A stretch of DNA of 64,000 nucleotides from SZUA-368 sp028533045 (GCA_050031985.1 JBNAIG010000030.1:62001-126000), one strand, 5' to 3'. Shown: positions 17,292 through 26,427, counted from the first letter of the stretch. Program-made: numbers and translations. The notes: generated by a model from the sequence alone, not told the origin.

Positions 17292-18413
17292 ATGATGGAT
17301 TTTCTGACCACCCCCTTCGTTTTCGAGCTGGGTGAATTTATTATATCGGTGAGTATCTTCAACCTGATATTCAAGTTCATCCTGCCCGTTTTGGGAATGA
17401 TACTGGGCTATGCCCTCCTCATGATGGCGGTCAGAAAAATCCTCTCCCTGGCCAAGGCCAAGGAAGAAATTGCCAACCGGGTATCCAAATGGGCCCGGCT
17501 GGCGCTTAAGTTGGCCCTTTTTTTAGGTATTGTCGGTTCCCTGGGCTCCGTACTGGGGATCAGCGCCTATCGTTATATAAACAACTTTCTCCACTTTCTG
17601 AATAAACCCTTTTTTGATACCGGTGATACATCTATCTCCGTGGTTACCATAATTTTAGTTATTCCCATATTTTATGGTGCTTCATGGTCGGGTAAGCTGG
17701 TTCAGAATCTCCTTGAGAAGAATATCTTCCCCGAGATAACCACTCTGGACGAAGCAAGGAAAGTTTCCATGGGGAATTTCGCCCGCTTCGCCACATTAAG
17801 TCTGGTGCTTCTCTTCATGCTCTCCATGATCGGGATAGACCTGACAGCCCTGGGAGTTGTCTTCGGTGCCCTGGGTATTGGTGTCGGATTCGGTTTGCAG
17901 GACATGGTGGCCAACTTCTTTGCGGGTATCATGATTCTCTTCATGCGCCAGATTAAGATAAACGACAGGATTCTGGTGAACGACGTGGAAGGAAATGTCA
18001 CCGACATTAAGCTCATGTCCACCACCGTGACGACCTTAAGGAATGAGTACATCATCATTCCCAACTCCCAGATTATTAATCAGGTTATGCACAACTACTC
18101 CTACCATAACCGGCAGGTTGTTGTGGTGAATAAAGTGGGAGTCCACTACGAAACGGACCTGGAACAGGCTTTGGCCGTAATGAAGGGAATTGGAGAGGAC
18201 AATGAGTGGCATGTGAAGGGGACTGTGGTAAAATCCTTTATCCGCTCCTTTGATGATTCGGGAATTACCCTGGAACTCTGGGTGACCGTGGACGATGTGG
18301 TTCACCGGGCCCCCGCCTATGCCTGGACCAACCTGGAACTCTGGAAGAGATTCAAGGCGGCCGGCATCGAGATGCCCTATCCCCAGATGGATGTGCATAT
18401 TAAGGAGCGATAA
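17292..18413 (+). CDS. MscS-family mechanosensitive channel
   Basis: 373 residues with five or so N-terminal membrane segments. The pore-lining helix and beta domain signature VVFGALGIGVGFGLQDMVANFFAGIMIL is at about 190-220, then IKINDRILV...GNVTDIKLMSTTVTT and the alpha/beta C-terminal domain. Such channels release solutes on hypo-osmotic shock; some relatives conduct selectively. It begins three bases after pyrFE, so it is probably cotranscribed, although the functions are unrelated. Its end overlaps the convergent pth gene by 14 bases. Confidence 0.93.
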   Translation: MMDFLTTPFVFELGEFIISVSIFNLIFKFILPVLGMILGYALLMMAVRKILSLAKAKEEIANRVSKWARLALKLALFLGIVGSLGSVLGISAYRYINNFLHFLNKPFFDTGDTSISVVTIILVIPIFYGASWSGKLVQNLLEKNIFPEITTLDEARKVSMGNFARFATLSLVLLFMLSMIGIDLTALGVVFGALGIGVGFGLQDMVANFFAGIMILFMRQIKINDRILVNDVEGNVTDIKLMSTTVTTLRNEYIIIPNSQIINQVMHNYSYHNRQVVVVNKVGVHYETDLEQALAVMKGIGEDNEWHVKGTVVKSFIRSFDDSGITLELWVTVDDVVHRAPAYAWTNLELWKRFKAAGIEMPYPQMDVHIKER

Positions 18414-18906
18414 TTCTCTCCGCCTTCCTTATCACATCGTCCAGTTCCGCTTCATCGCTGGCTGAGAACGGCGATAGCACCCAGCGCTGCACGTCCCCGT
18501 AGGGGGGCCGTCCAATCCCGATGCGAAGTCGTCCGAAGTCGGCCGTTCCCAGCTGCTGCTTAATCGATTTAAGTCCGTTATGTCCGGCCAACCCACCGCC
18601 GAACCGCTCCTGTACTTCTCCGAAGGGAAGCTCCAGTTCATCGTGGACAACCAGAATCTCCTCGGGCTTCAGTTTAAAAAAGTCCATAGCCTTTCTTACC
18701 GAATCACCGGAGAGGTTCATAAAGGTTTGCGGTTTAAGGTAGATTTTCTGATTCGCCCCTATCCCTTCCTTACACCAGAGGCCGTTGAACTTCTTCTGCC
18801 AGCTCCGCTCCCGGTAGTCGGCCACGCGCCAGCCCGCATTATGGCGGGTCTTTTCATATTTTTTGCCCGGATTTCCCAGGAAAACGATTAGTTTATACTC
18901 TTTCAA
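18400..18906 (-). CDS. pth: Peptidyl-tRNA hydrolase
   Basis: About 168 residues; recycles peptidyl-tRNA that drops off ribosomes. Catalytic signatures are intact: FLGNPGKKYEKTRHNAGW (Asn and the catalytic His), KPQTFMNLSG, VVHDELELPFG (Asp) and GGGLAGHNGLKS. An ATG at 18924 is open but has no Shine-Dalgarno. I prefer the TTG at 18906, which has AGGAG ten bases upstream and places the family motif at the usual distance from the N-terminus. With that start the gene overlaps the methyltransferase gene by 14 bases, so translation is likely coupled to it. Confidence 0.93.
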   Translation of the reverse strand: MKEYKLIVFLGNPGKKYEKTRHNAGWRVADYRERSWQKKFNGLWCKEGIGANQKIYLKPQTFMNLSGDSVRKAMDFFKLKPEEILVVHDELELPFGEVQERFGGGLAGHNGLKSIKQQLGTADFGRLRIGIGRPPYGDVQRWVLSPFSASDEAELDDVIRKAERIIAP

Positions 18907-20701
18907 GGCTGATTCTCTCCTCATGGCTAATGTTGAATATGTCGTAAATCATCCCGTTCCATCGCTCCCTATGGGCTTCAAAATTGGAGCAGAGCAGGGG
19001 ATAGAGTTCTTTAAGGGACTGTTCTTCCTCTTCATTCAGTACAGGAATCGGAAGAGTGGCAAGTTGTCCCCGCAGGACTTTAAGGGTATGGAAGGTTTTT
19101 TCAAAATAGAGGCCGTAAAGCTCGGAATTCAGGAAGAGAAGGGCCAGTTTTGGATCGATTTCTTCTCCGGGGATGAGAATGTTGACTGAATTCAGTGTCA
19201 GGCGGCCTTTAAGATCCAGGGCCGCGCAAGGACGGCTGGCAATAAAGCGGTAGACGATCTTTTCCTTCTTGTACAGTTCCAGGGGGGCCTTTTGCTGGAG
19301 TCCCTTGTCGTGATAGTCAAGAAAGAGGCTTGCTTCGGCCAGGGAAAAGGGTAAAAGATCCTTTCCCCGCAGGATCTCCTCTCCTTTGCCCTCACTATTC
19401 AGTTTTCCTCGATTATCTCCCGTAACAATCCCCAGGCCCCACCGGCTTCGGTCACCCAAAAGGCGATGTTCCCTTTCAAAAAGTTTGGCGAAAATCCCTC
19501 GTTCTTCCTCGCTGGTGAACACATTCCATAGGTCCAGGGGGCTCCGGCGAAAAGAATCTTTGCTTCGTAGGTAGTTTCTCTCCTCCAGGTCAATCCGTAT
19601 CTGACCTTCCCTGCAGGCCGTCCCGTTCAGGGTCAGGCAGAAACATTCTGATTGTACCCGGGAAAAACGTTTCCCGTACCAGGCAATTTCTGTGGTCCTG
19701 TCAAGAATCCGCTCCCTAATATCTCCGTGGCGCTGCCGATGAAGGAGACTCTCCGGTAATAAATAGGCCGCCCGTCCCTCGGAGTGAAGGAGTCTAAGGG
19801 AAGAGAGTATAATCAGTGAGGCCGATTCGCCCGACATCAGCTTATAGCGGCGGGACAGGTCATTTTTCTCCTTCGCCGTAAACCGGCTTCCCCAGGGGGG
19901 ATTGGTGGCGATAAATCGGAAACGTTTTTTTGCGAGTTCCCTCGGAAACGATTTTAGGGAGTTTCCCCTGTAAATGGCAGGATTGAATTCCTTTTCCGGG
20001 AAGAGGCGCATCAGGTTTAAGCGGGCCAGTTTGACAGCCAGGGGGTCCGAATCCTGTCCGGCCACTCGGGTCGGATCATTCAGCCGACGGGCGGCGGGAA
20101 GAAGAAATCCCCCGCTCCCGCAGCAGGGATCAAAAAAGTCCCCCTCCTTCTCTTCTGCGAAAACCCGGTCCAGAATATCCTCCACCAGGCAAGGAGGGGT
20201 AAAGTAGGAACCCTTAACCGCCTTGTCTCCCTCTTGCTGCAAAGCCTGGTAGAGCCAGCCGGGAAAATCTTCCGCCTCTTCCATCACCGCAGGATAGTGA
20301 ACTCCCCTGGGGCGGCGGGATCTCTTTGAGAAGAGTTTTTGAGCCCAGCTTTCCATCTCTTCACGGAAGTAGCGGTTCTCGGGAGTTGTACCGTAGGGGC
20401 CGGTTAAGTCTTCCTGGGCATAAAACAGGGCCTCTTCCAGGGTCCAGTTCTGTTCGTGGACAAAAGCCAGAGCTTTCTTGAGTTTCCCTCCGCCGTATTC
20501 GGAAGGGGAAAAGGAACGGGTGGAGTAACGTTTATTGGCCCGGCTCGTTAAGCGGCCGTGGACTTTGGGGTTATTAAGAAAATCCTTCACTGTGGATTCG
20601 GTCAGCTCCCCCAGGGTTCCTCCCCGCTGCCAGTTCTGAATCGTGGCAGGGGAAACTCCCAGGGCACAAGCCGCTTCCGGAAGGGTCAGTTTTTTATCCA
20701 T
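18893..20701 (-). CDS. Orphan N6-adenine DNA methyltransferase with N-terminal helix-turn-helix
   Basis: 602 residues. The N-terminus (about 5-45, LPEAACALGVSPATIQNWQ) looks like a MerR/excisionase-type helix-turn-helix. The catalytic part has GSYFTPPCLVEDIL, the SAM-binding motif I FDPCCGSGGFLLPAA and the catalytic motif IV ATNPPWG, which marks adenine-N6 enzymes of the HsdM/Eco57I/TaqI kind. The C-terminal 200 residues resemble a TaqI-type target-recognition region. No endonuclease or specificity gene is adjacent. It may be a solitary regulatory methylase or a type IIG enzyme with only a methylase activity; I see no PD-(D/E)xK nuclease motif. Its 3' end overlaps pth. Confidence 0.82.
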   Translation of the reverse strand: MDKKLTLPEAACALGVSPATIQNWQRGGTLGELTESTVKDFLNNPKVHGRLTSRANKRYSTRSFSPSEYGGGKLKKALAFVHEQNWTLEEALFYAQEDLTGPYGTTPENRYFREEMESWAQKLFSKRSRRPRGVHYPAVMEEAEDFPGWLYQALQQEGDKAVKGSYFTPPCLVEDILDRVFAEEKEGDFFDPCCGSGGFLLPAARRLNDPTRVAGQDSDPLAVKLARLNLMRLFPEKEFNPAIYRGNSLKSFPRELAKKRFRFIATNPPWGSRFTAKEKNDLSRRYKLMSGESASLIILSSLRLLHSEGRAAYLLPESLLHRQRHGDIRERILDRTTEIAWYGKRFSRVQSECFCLTLNGTACREGQIRIDLEERNYLRSKDSFRRSPLDLWNVFTSEEERGIFAKLFEREHRLLGDRSRWGLGIVTGDNRGKLNSEGKGEEILRGKDLLPFSLAEASLFLDYHDKGLQQKAPLELYKKEKIVYRFIASRPCAALDLKGRLTLNSVNILIPGEEIDPKLALLFLNSELYGLYFEKTFHTLKVLRGQLATLPIPVLNEEEEQSLKELYPLLCSNFEAHRERWNGMIYDIFNISHEERISLERV

Positions 20702-20741
20702 CCCTCTTATAATAGAATGAAAAGGATTGTATAGTAAATAT

Positions 20742-21935
20742 ATGATGAAAAACGTTCCCGCTTATAAAATAAAAGCGGTTATGAGCGGCTCCCGGGGATT
20801 TACTCTCTCCGCCGAAGCCCTTCACGGGGGATTTCTTCCCGGTCGAGAGGCCCTTCACTGGCCGTCGCTCAAACAAATCAGGTTAAAAGAGAGTCAGCTC
20901 CTGTCCGGGGCGACCTATGAACTTCAGATTAAGGGCCTGCGGAGCAGTGACATTCGTGAAGGGGACCTTATTCTTCCCGCCGACTGGGATTCGGGTCGCT
21001 GTAGAAAAGCTCTTTTTTACTGTCCCCGGGGCCCGGAATACGCCAAAGATTCGGCCAAAAAGGTTAGCACCCTGGTGGCGGACCCCTTGAGCAAAAGAAA
21101 GATAAAGGTCAACTTCACCTATACGGGCTGCCTGGCCCGGGCGGAGTTTTCCGATCCGGTCTTGGGAATTAAAGGGGCTCCCTACGAGTTCTACCATCTG
21201 GATGAACCGCTTATTCTGGTGGCCCGGGGTGAAGTGAGTCGTTCCGATGCGGCCTTTACCGGTAAGGCTCTCTCCTCCTGGGAGGACCAAAGCAATCTCT
21301 ACAGGGAGTATATGGCCCTGGAATTGGGATTGCGGGGGTACGCCTTCCAACCACTGGAATACGACGATATTACCCTGCCCCGTACGGAAAAAGGGGCTCG
21401 CATTCTTATTCGTTCCAACCGCTATAAAACCCTTTCGGCCAAGCTTAAAAAGAGAGCTTCCGCCATGGGGGGGATGTCGGAGGATATCCTAAAAGACCAT
21501 CTGGAAAAACACGTTTTGGCTCTTATGCTCTCCCGGGGGGAGTTAATTCGATCGGGACGGTGGATTCTGGTACCCGGAAAAGATAGTGAGAGTTCCCTTT
21601 CTCCCATGGCACGCCGCCAATTGACCCTATTAAGGGAGGGGGAAGGCAGCCTGAATCCGGCTCTGTCCAAAGACAGGGGCGCCCGGGAAAACTGGGAAGC
21701 CATGGGGCGAATGGGGCTTGTCATGTACCACGAAGGTATTGTCATGACCCGGGAGCGCTACGAAAAAGAGGCGGAGGCCATTGTAAAGGGGCTCAAAGAG
21801 GCGGGACCCTCCGAGTTGGCCGAGATTCGGCCCTTTAGTAAGTTGAGCCGCCGGGAACTTCTCATTGTTCTGGATTGGATGGAGAAGGACCGGCTGATCA
21901 TCAACCGGGAGGACATACGTGAAGCGGCACATTAG
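20742..21935 (+). CDS. SelB-like protein lacking the GTPase domain
   Basis: About 397 residues that read like domains II, III and the winged-helix tail of the selenocysteine elongation factor SelB, with no G domain. Residues 1-85 look like an EF-Tu-type domain II (G-x-V/T-L...I-K-G-L-R-S-S-D-I-R-E-G-D). Residues 110-170 look like domain III (LDEPLILVARGEVSRSD). The last 70 (EIRPFSKLSRRELLIVLDWMEKDRLI) match the SelB winged-helix tail that contacts SECIS RNA. Nothing upstream could encode the missing domain, because the methyltransferase lies divergent at 20701. TATAAT at 20708-20713 is a likely -10. A TTG at 20727 is also open. Family call is by eye and moderate. Confidence 0.5.
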   Translation: MMKNVPAYKIKAVMSGSRGFTLSAEALHGGFLPGREALHWPSLKQIRLKESQLLSGATYELQIKGLRSSDIREGDLILPADWDSGRCRKALFYCPRGPEYAKDSAKKVSTLVADPLSKRKIKVNFTYTGCLARAEFSDPVLGIKGAPYEFYHLDEPLILVARGEVSRSDAAFTGKALSSWEDQSNLYREYMALELGLRGYAFQPLEYDDITLPRTEKGARILIRSNRYKTLSAKLKKRASAMGGMSEDILKDHLEKHVLALMLSRGELIRSGRWILVPGKDSESSLSPMARRQLTLLREGEGSLNPALSKDRGARENWEAMGRMGLVMYHEGIVMTRERYEKEAEAIVKGLKEAGPSELAEIRPFSKLSRRELLIVLDWMEKDRLIINREDIREAAH

Positions 21936-22581
21936 TCGGATTTCGGCCTTACTGCTCCTCTCTCTTACGGGACTTGTCTCATGCACGAACAATCCTCCCC
22001 AAATCTTGGATCTCTGGTGGCTGCCGGTTCTTGTTCAGGACAGTAGGAGCGGGGATACACATAGGGAGTTGATGCTTTATGTTCAGGTGGACGATGAGGA
22101 GGGCGATGAAGATTTAGCCCAAATCCGCCTGGAAAATCTGGATAAGGAGATTCTCTGGAAGACCGACAGTTCCTCCTGGTCCCGCTGGAAGGGCAAGGGG
22201 GTTTTGTGGATAGGAAGCAGTCGATTTGTTTCCTACGGTACCGCCCTGGAAGAGGGTGCCTATCGGGTTATTCTGGAAGACAAGGGGGGACGGGAAGACC
22301 AGACCCCTCTGGAACTGGAAGGGTGGTATGACCGGGAGGATTGGGAGAATCAGGTCATAAAATATGAAGAGGGAGAAGCTTTTATTGCCTCCCCTGTGGA
22401 CGGTTGGTTCATCCTCCCCGGAGGAGAGAAGGCCGACCCCGTCCCGGTCCCTGTGGAGGAAACCTTTTACCCCTCCCGGCTGACTGAGCGGGAGGAGGGG
22501 GAGTTTTTCTTTTTCCTTTTTGACAGAAGCCGCATGACCGCCTATAAAAAGGGGCCCTATCCTTTCGAATCGGCCGAGTGA
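21919..22581 (+). CDS. Lipoprotein of unknown function
   Basis: 220 residues with a short basic start, a hydrophobic stretch and a lipobox LTGLVSC, so it should be lipidated on Cys22 or so and sit in the cell envelope. The mature part is acidic, with tryptophan-rich stretches (LDLWWLP, SSSWSRWKG) and perhaps a beta-sandwich (EGAYRVILEDKGGREDQ). No family recognised. It starts with GTG, with GGGAGG six bases upstream, and overlaps the SelB-like gene by 17 bases, so the two are translationally coupled. Its 3' end overlaps the convergent gene at 22557. Confidence 0.72.
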   Translation: MKRHISRISALLLLSLTGLVSCTNNPPQILDLWWLPVLVQDSRSGDTHRELMLYVQVDDEEGDEDLAQIRLENLDKEILWKTDSSSWSRWKGKGVLWIGSSRFVSYGTALEEGAYRVILEDKGGREDQTPLELEGWYDREDWENQVIKYEEGEAFIASPVDGWFILPGGEKADPVPVPVEETFYPSRLTEREEGEFFFFLFDRSRMTAYKKGPYPFESAE

Positions 22582-23507
22582 GGGTCTTCCTTGCGAAAAA
22601 TACGGACGAGGATTTTCTTTAAACCGGAGAGAAACTGCTGTAAGCGGGACCTTCCGTAAAGGGAGGAGTATTCCGCCGCCGCTTCTTCCAGGGGGAAGTC
22701 CTGGCCGTATTTGCTTTTGAGTCCGTCCCAATGTTTGACAATCCACATATAGATGTCCGCATCGGTACGTCCGGGAAAGCGGGAGGACAACTTGTTTGCC
22801 ACGATTATCTTGTGGATGGGCAGGAAGATGGAGTTAAACCAGGAAGAAAGGGCTGCCTCAAATTCCACCTCTTCTCCCGCCTCCTGGCTAATAAAGTACT
22901 TATGTCCCAGAATATGGCGGAGCATTTCGTCGTAACGGCCGGTGGCGGTAAATCGAATCAGTTCCATATCAATAATCTTGTCCATGCCTGTAGAGCTAAT
23001 AACCCTTTCTCTCTCATAGGCAATGAGGGCACACTTTATATCACCCATGGTCATACCCTTGGTTACCTTAATATGGGCGGAAAGCTCAACCACCTCCGCA
23101 TCAATCGCTCCGATTCCCTGAGTTTTCGCCACGGACACCCGGTGGTTTCCGTCCCGGACAAAGTACACTTCCCCCAGTTTGTATAATTTGATAGGGGGAA
23201 GGTTTACATCCTTGTAATAGGCCGAATCGATACTGGTCCAACGGTTTCGCAGGTGCTCCCTCTTGGGCAGGAAGGTTTTGTTAAAGTCGTTATACCGGCC
23301 TTCGCTTCCCACAATATCGCTAATGTTAACGGTTTTCATGCCCCGGTATGTTTCGGAGCGGGGCTTAACCAGTTCTTTAATGCTGTAGAAGGAGAGGAGT
23401 TCCCTCTTTTCCGGTCTCATAACATTAAAAATGCTCTCAAAAAGAGCCTTGCCCTTGGCCTTGTCAAAGTCCTGATCTATCTGATCTCTAATAAATGCAT
23501 CTGACAT
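22557..23507 (-). CDS. ParB/sulfiredoxin-fold domain protein
   Basis: A 316-residue cytoplasmic protein. The recognisable part (about 60-150) has the ParB-like order LPPIKLYKLGEVYFVRDGNHRVSVAKTQG, with the DGNHR loop that binds nucleotides in ParB/Srx folds. The rest is helical, without a helix-turn-helix I can place, and a basic amphipathic C-terminus follows. In related proteins this domain is found in regulators and in nucleotide-dependent switches; the function here is unknown. The ATG follows AGAGGAAATAGT. It is the last gene of a minus-strand group with the phosphoesterase (one-base gap) and the TPR/Mrr-like gene. Confidence 0.72.
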   Translation of the reverse strand: MSDAFIRDQIDQDFDKAKGKALFESIFNVMRPEKRELLSFYSIKELVKPRSETYRGMKTVNISDIVGSEGRYNDFNKTFLPKREHLRNRWTSIDSAYYKDVNLPPIKLYKLGEVYFVRDGNHRVSVAKTQGIGAIDAEVVELSAHIKVTKGMTMGDIKCALIAYERERVISSTGMDKIIDMELIRFTATGRYDEMLRHILGHKYFISQEAGEEVEFEAALSSWFNSIFLPIHKIIVANKLSSRFPGRTDADIYMWIVKHWDGLKSKYGQDFPLEEAAAEYSSLYGRSRLQQFLSGLKKILVRIFRKEDPHSADSKG

Positions 23508-23508
23508 A

Positions 23509-24183
23509 CTATTTCCTCTCGTAATCTAGCACGATATGATCGTAAGCATTAAGTATAATCGTATCGAGATAGCGTGTTTTTTTAATGGTTGTTTGGTCGT
23601 AGATATGGATATGTCCATGAATCATGTAGTCGGGCTTAAACTTTTTAAGGAACCAGAGAAAGGCCCGGAAACCCCGGTGGCAGCGGTCTTTTTTATCGTG
23701 GATTCCCCGGGGAGAAGCGTGGGTGAGCAGAATATCCAGATAGCGCCCGTGGACCACTTTATTCCAGAGGAGTCGGGGAATCATGCGGAACATCATACGG
23801 TACATACCGAATTCGGTATACTGATTGGGACCCTTGTTGTACTTCATGCTCCCCCCGAGTCCGGCGATAATCAGATCGTGTTTTTTGAGGTAGGCCACCT
23901 TGCCCCCAATGTAAACCGAACCGTAATTGTTGGTCAAACCGTCGTCTACAATGGGAGTCGGTTCGGTGAAGGACTCCTTTCCCTTAAAGTGGGAATATCT
24001 TTTAAGATTATGGTTGCCAAAGACAAAAAAGAGCCGCTTGTTTAGACTGGATATGATAAATTCGTAATAGCTGATGGGAAGGTCTCCCGCGCCCAGAACA
24101 AGATCTACGTCCTTAAAGCGCTCCTTCACACTGCTTGAATATACCAGGGAGTCCACATGGTCGGCCACACAGAGTATCTTCAA
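23509..24183 (-). CDS. Calcineurin-like metallophosphoesterase
   Basis: 224 residues with the metal-ligand order of the family: CVADHVD near the N-terminus (D-x-H), GAGDLP, FGNHN, LLTHASPRG and HGHIH. These should bind two metal ions and hydrolyse a phosphoester; YfcE/MPP-type enzymes are the closest style. The substrate is unknown. The start is TTG, preceded by AAAGGAAAATAAAA, and the family N-terminus MKIL... begins there. It is spaced two bases from the next gene, consistent with an operon running 25568 to 22557. Confidence 0.88.
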   Translation of the reverse strand: MKILCVADHVDSLVYSSSVKERFKDVDLVLGAGDLPISYYEFIISSLNKRLFFVFGNHNLKRYSHFKGKESFTEPTPIVDDGLTNNYGSVYIGGKVAYLKKHDLIIAGLGGSMKYNKGPNQYTEFGMYRMMFRMIPRLLWNKVVHGRYLDILLTHASPRGIHDKKDRCHRGFRAFLWFLKKFKPDYMIHGHIHIYDQTTIKKTRYLDTIILNAYDHIVLDYERK

Positions 24184-24185
24184 TT

Positions 24186-25568
24186 TTATTTTCCTTTGTT
24201 ATTTACCTGATGGAGAAGATCGAGAAGCTTATCCTTATCGTATATTTCTATAGGCCGCGGTTCGGCAAACTCCATGGCAGTCCGGGTAAACTGGGTTCCC
24301 GCGAAAATCATGCCCCGGGTTACTTTACAGGCTGTGAGATCTTCATGGAACTCCCGGATTACGGGCAGGTCAACCTGGGATGTATTTCGCAAAAAGAGCA
24401 TGAGCTTGGGGAATTTACGGGCATTTCGCCACTGTCCCGTATTCTTTTCCACCACAAATACCTTGCAGCCCTGCTTAACCATTTGCACGTCCGTTACACT
24501 ATGGCTGGTAACATCGGCCACGGCCAGACAGATATCTTCGAAACGGGCGTTGGTGGCGGTCATATAGTCTTTCATAACGTCATCGGAACGGAGTTCCTGG
24601 AACTGGCTGAGCTTTTCCGCCACGTCCTTGAAATTTTTGTCCTTCGTATAGATCGCTTCCCACTGGGATATGGCCTGGTCCAGCTTACGGGATTTTTCGT
24701 AGCAAAGGGCCAGGAAATAGCGGGCAAAAAGAATCTCTCTTTCACCGGCTTTTTCCGTTTCTACCAACCGCAGAACCCGTTCCAGGTCGGTCATGGCCTG
24801 GTCGTAGCTTTTAATCATTATAAGACAGATACCCCGCTCTATGAGACATTTTATCTTAAACTCCGGATCTTTCTGACCCTTCTCAAACATCTCGATGGCG
24901 GCGGAGTAGTTTTTCTGTTCCTTGTGTATTTTTCCCAGGTAATAATAGGCCTGGTGGTTGGCGTGATTCAGCTTAAGCGCCTTATTCAGGGTAACCTTGG
25001 CGTCATTTTCCTTCTTGGCAGCATAGAGCAGCATCCCCAGATGCATATAGGCATCGCTGTGGTTGGGGTCCTGGGCAATGGTGCGCTTATAGTAGTTAAG
25101 GGCCTGTACGGGCTTCTTCCTTTTTTCAAAAATCAGTCCGGCCATAAAAAGATGGGACGGTTCATTCGGCTCTTTTTGAATCAGCAGAAGGTACTCTTTG
25201 AGAGCTTCTTCGTCCTGGTCGAATTTGGTGTAGAGATCGGCCATTTCCCTTCGGAAAGCCGATTCCTTAAGGCTCCCCTTGAAGTCGCTTATGGCATTAA
25301 CCGTTTTATACTCCATAAGGGCCAGTTCGTCCTTCCCATCCTGCAAGAGGGCCTTTCCCAGAAGATAGTGGGTTTCGCAGTCCCGAGGGTCGTTTTGTAA
25401 AATCTGTTTGGCCGTTCTGATTGCCTGGGATGTCTTTCCCTGCTTCACAAGGTTCTCAAGATTATGCACCTGCTGGGGCTTAAGAATCATGCGGATAATG
25501 AAGAAAATAAAGACTCCCAATCCGCCAAAGAGAACAGAAGCTAAAATAATGATAACAATTGTATCCAT
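24186..25568 (-). CDS. Membrane-anchored TPR protein with Mrr-like C-terminal domain
   Basis: 460 residues. Residues 3-30 are one strong transmembrane helix, and the following TPR array (about 40-310, with repeats such as SDAYMHLGMLLYAAKKENDAK) should face the cytoplasm. The last 130 residues resemble the Mrr/restriction-endonuclease fold (KQGCKVFVVEKNTGQWRN, GMIFAGTQFTRTAMEFAEPRPIEIYDKDKLLDLL). In active Mrr enzymes the strand carries D...QxK; here it reads VFVVEKN, so catalysis is doubtful and a binding role is likely. It leads a three-gene minus-strand group. Confidence 0.8.
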   Translation of the reverse strand: MDTIVIIILASVLFGGLGVFIFFIIRMILKPQQVHNLENLVKQGKTSQAIRTAKQILQNDPRDCETHYLLGKALLQDGKDELALMEYKTVNAISDFKGSLKESAFRREMADLYTKFDQDEEALKEYLLLIQKEPNEPSHLFMAGLIFEKRKKPVQALNYYKRTIAQDPNHSDAYMHLGMLLYAAKKENDAKVTLNKALKLNHANHQAYYYLGKIHKEQKNYSAAIEMFEKGQKDPEFKIKCLIERGICLIMIKSYDQAMTDLERVLRLVETEKAGEREILFARYFLALCYEKSRKLDQAISQWEAIYTKDKNFKDVAEKLSQFQELRSDDVMKDYMTATNARFEDICLAVADVTSHSVTDVQMVKQGCKVFVVEKNTGQWRNARKFPKLMLFLRNTSQVDLPVIREFHEDLTACKVTRGMIFAGTQFTRTAMEFAEPRPIEIYDKDKLLDLLHQVNNKGK

Positions 25569-25672
25569 AACCGTCCGATAAAGTAGATAAGATAACAGCT
25601 ATTGCTCTATAATGTATTTAAGGTTAATCCCTTTCAACGATTTAGTCAAACAATCGGGAGGTTTAAAAGGCT

Positions 25673-26422
25673 ATGAATAAAAAAAAGTGGACCTCTTTGA
25701 TCCTTTTTACCCTTATCTTCTCTTTTCTCTACGGGGGAAGCTCCTTTGACGACGGGGTGGAGGCCTACCGCTATTCCCGCTTTTCCGAGGCCGAATCGTA
25801 CCTGCTCGCTGCCAAGAGCGAAGAGCCCGCCCGGGATGAGATTTATGTCCTTTTGGGAACGGTTTACCGTAATCTTAATCGTAATGACGAGGCGGAGGCG
25901 GTCTTTAAGGAGGGCATGGCCCTGTACGGGGTGAATCGGGAAATTCTGGCTTACCATCTGGCTAACCTTTATTATACGCTTAACCGCAAGGAAGAGGCCC
26001 TTAGCTACTATACACAAATCGTTCAGGGCAGTTCGGAATATAAGGCGGGAGCGACTCTGAACCGGGCCAACTGTTATCTTTCCTTGGGGGATTATCCCCC
26101 CGCCGTAAGCGACTACAACTCCTATCTTGTCCTGGAACCTCTCACTCCCCAGCGGGGCGAAATAGAAAGGATGTTGGCCCTTCTTAATCAGAAAATTGCT
26201 TCCGAGGAAGAGCGGATTCGCATGGCCGAGCAGCAGGCGGCTTTGGAAGAGGCCAAAAGGCTTGAGTCCGAACGGATGGCGGCGGAAGAAGCGGCCCGGC
26301 AGCAGGCCCTGCTGGATGAAATTCTCGCTTCCCTGGAAGGGGTGGGCGAGGAGACTCAAGTTATCGGCGCCGGTACCGAGAATATTGTCATAGAAGAAGA
26401 AGAATCAGACATCGAGGAGTAA
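25673..26422 (+). CDS. Exported TPR protein
   Basis: 249 residues with a cleavable signal peptide or N-terminal anchor (WTSLILFTLIFSFLYGG). Four or so TPR units follow (about 25-165), then a charged coiled coil (about 170-220, rich in E, A and R) and an acidic tail ending EEEESDIEE. TPRs mediate protein contacts; partners are unknown. A -10-like TATAAT lies at 25608-25613, and the region is divergent from the TPR/Mrr-like gene. The next gene starts five bases after the stop and also encodes TPRs with a coiled coil, so the two probably work together at the envelope. Confidence 0.82.
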   Translation: MNKKKWTSLILFTLIFSFLYGGSSFDDGVEAYRYSRFSEAESYLLAAKSEEPARDEIYVLLGTVYRNLNRNDEAEAVFKEGMALYGVNREILAYHLANLYYTLNRKEEALSYYTQIVQGSSEYKAGATLNRANCYLSLGDYPPAVSDYNSYLVLEPLTPQRGEIERMLALLNQKIASEEERIRMAEQQAALEEAKRLESERMAAEEAARQQALLDEILASLEGVGEETQVIGAGTENIVIEEEESDIEE

Positions 26423-26427
26423 ACTCT

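Noticed and set aside
24135..25400. 421-codon plus-strand ORF opposite the TPR/Mrr-like gene
   Set aside because: Antisense shadow; the minus-strand protein has clear TPRs and operon spacing.
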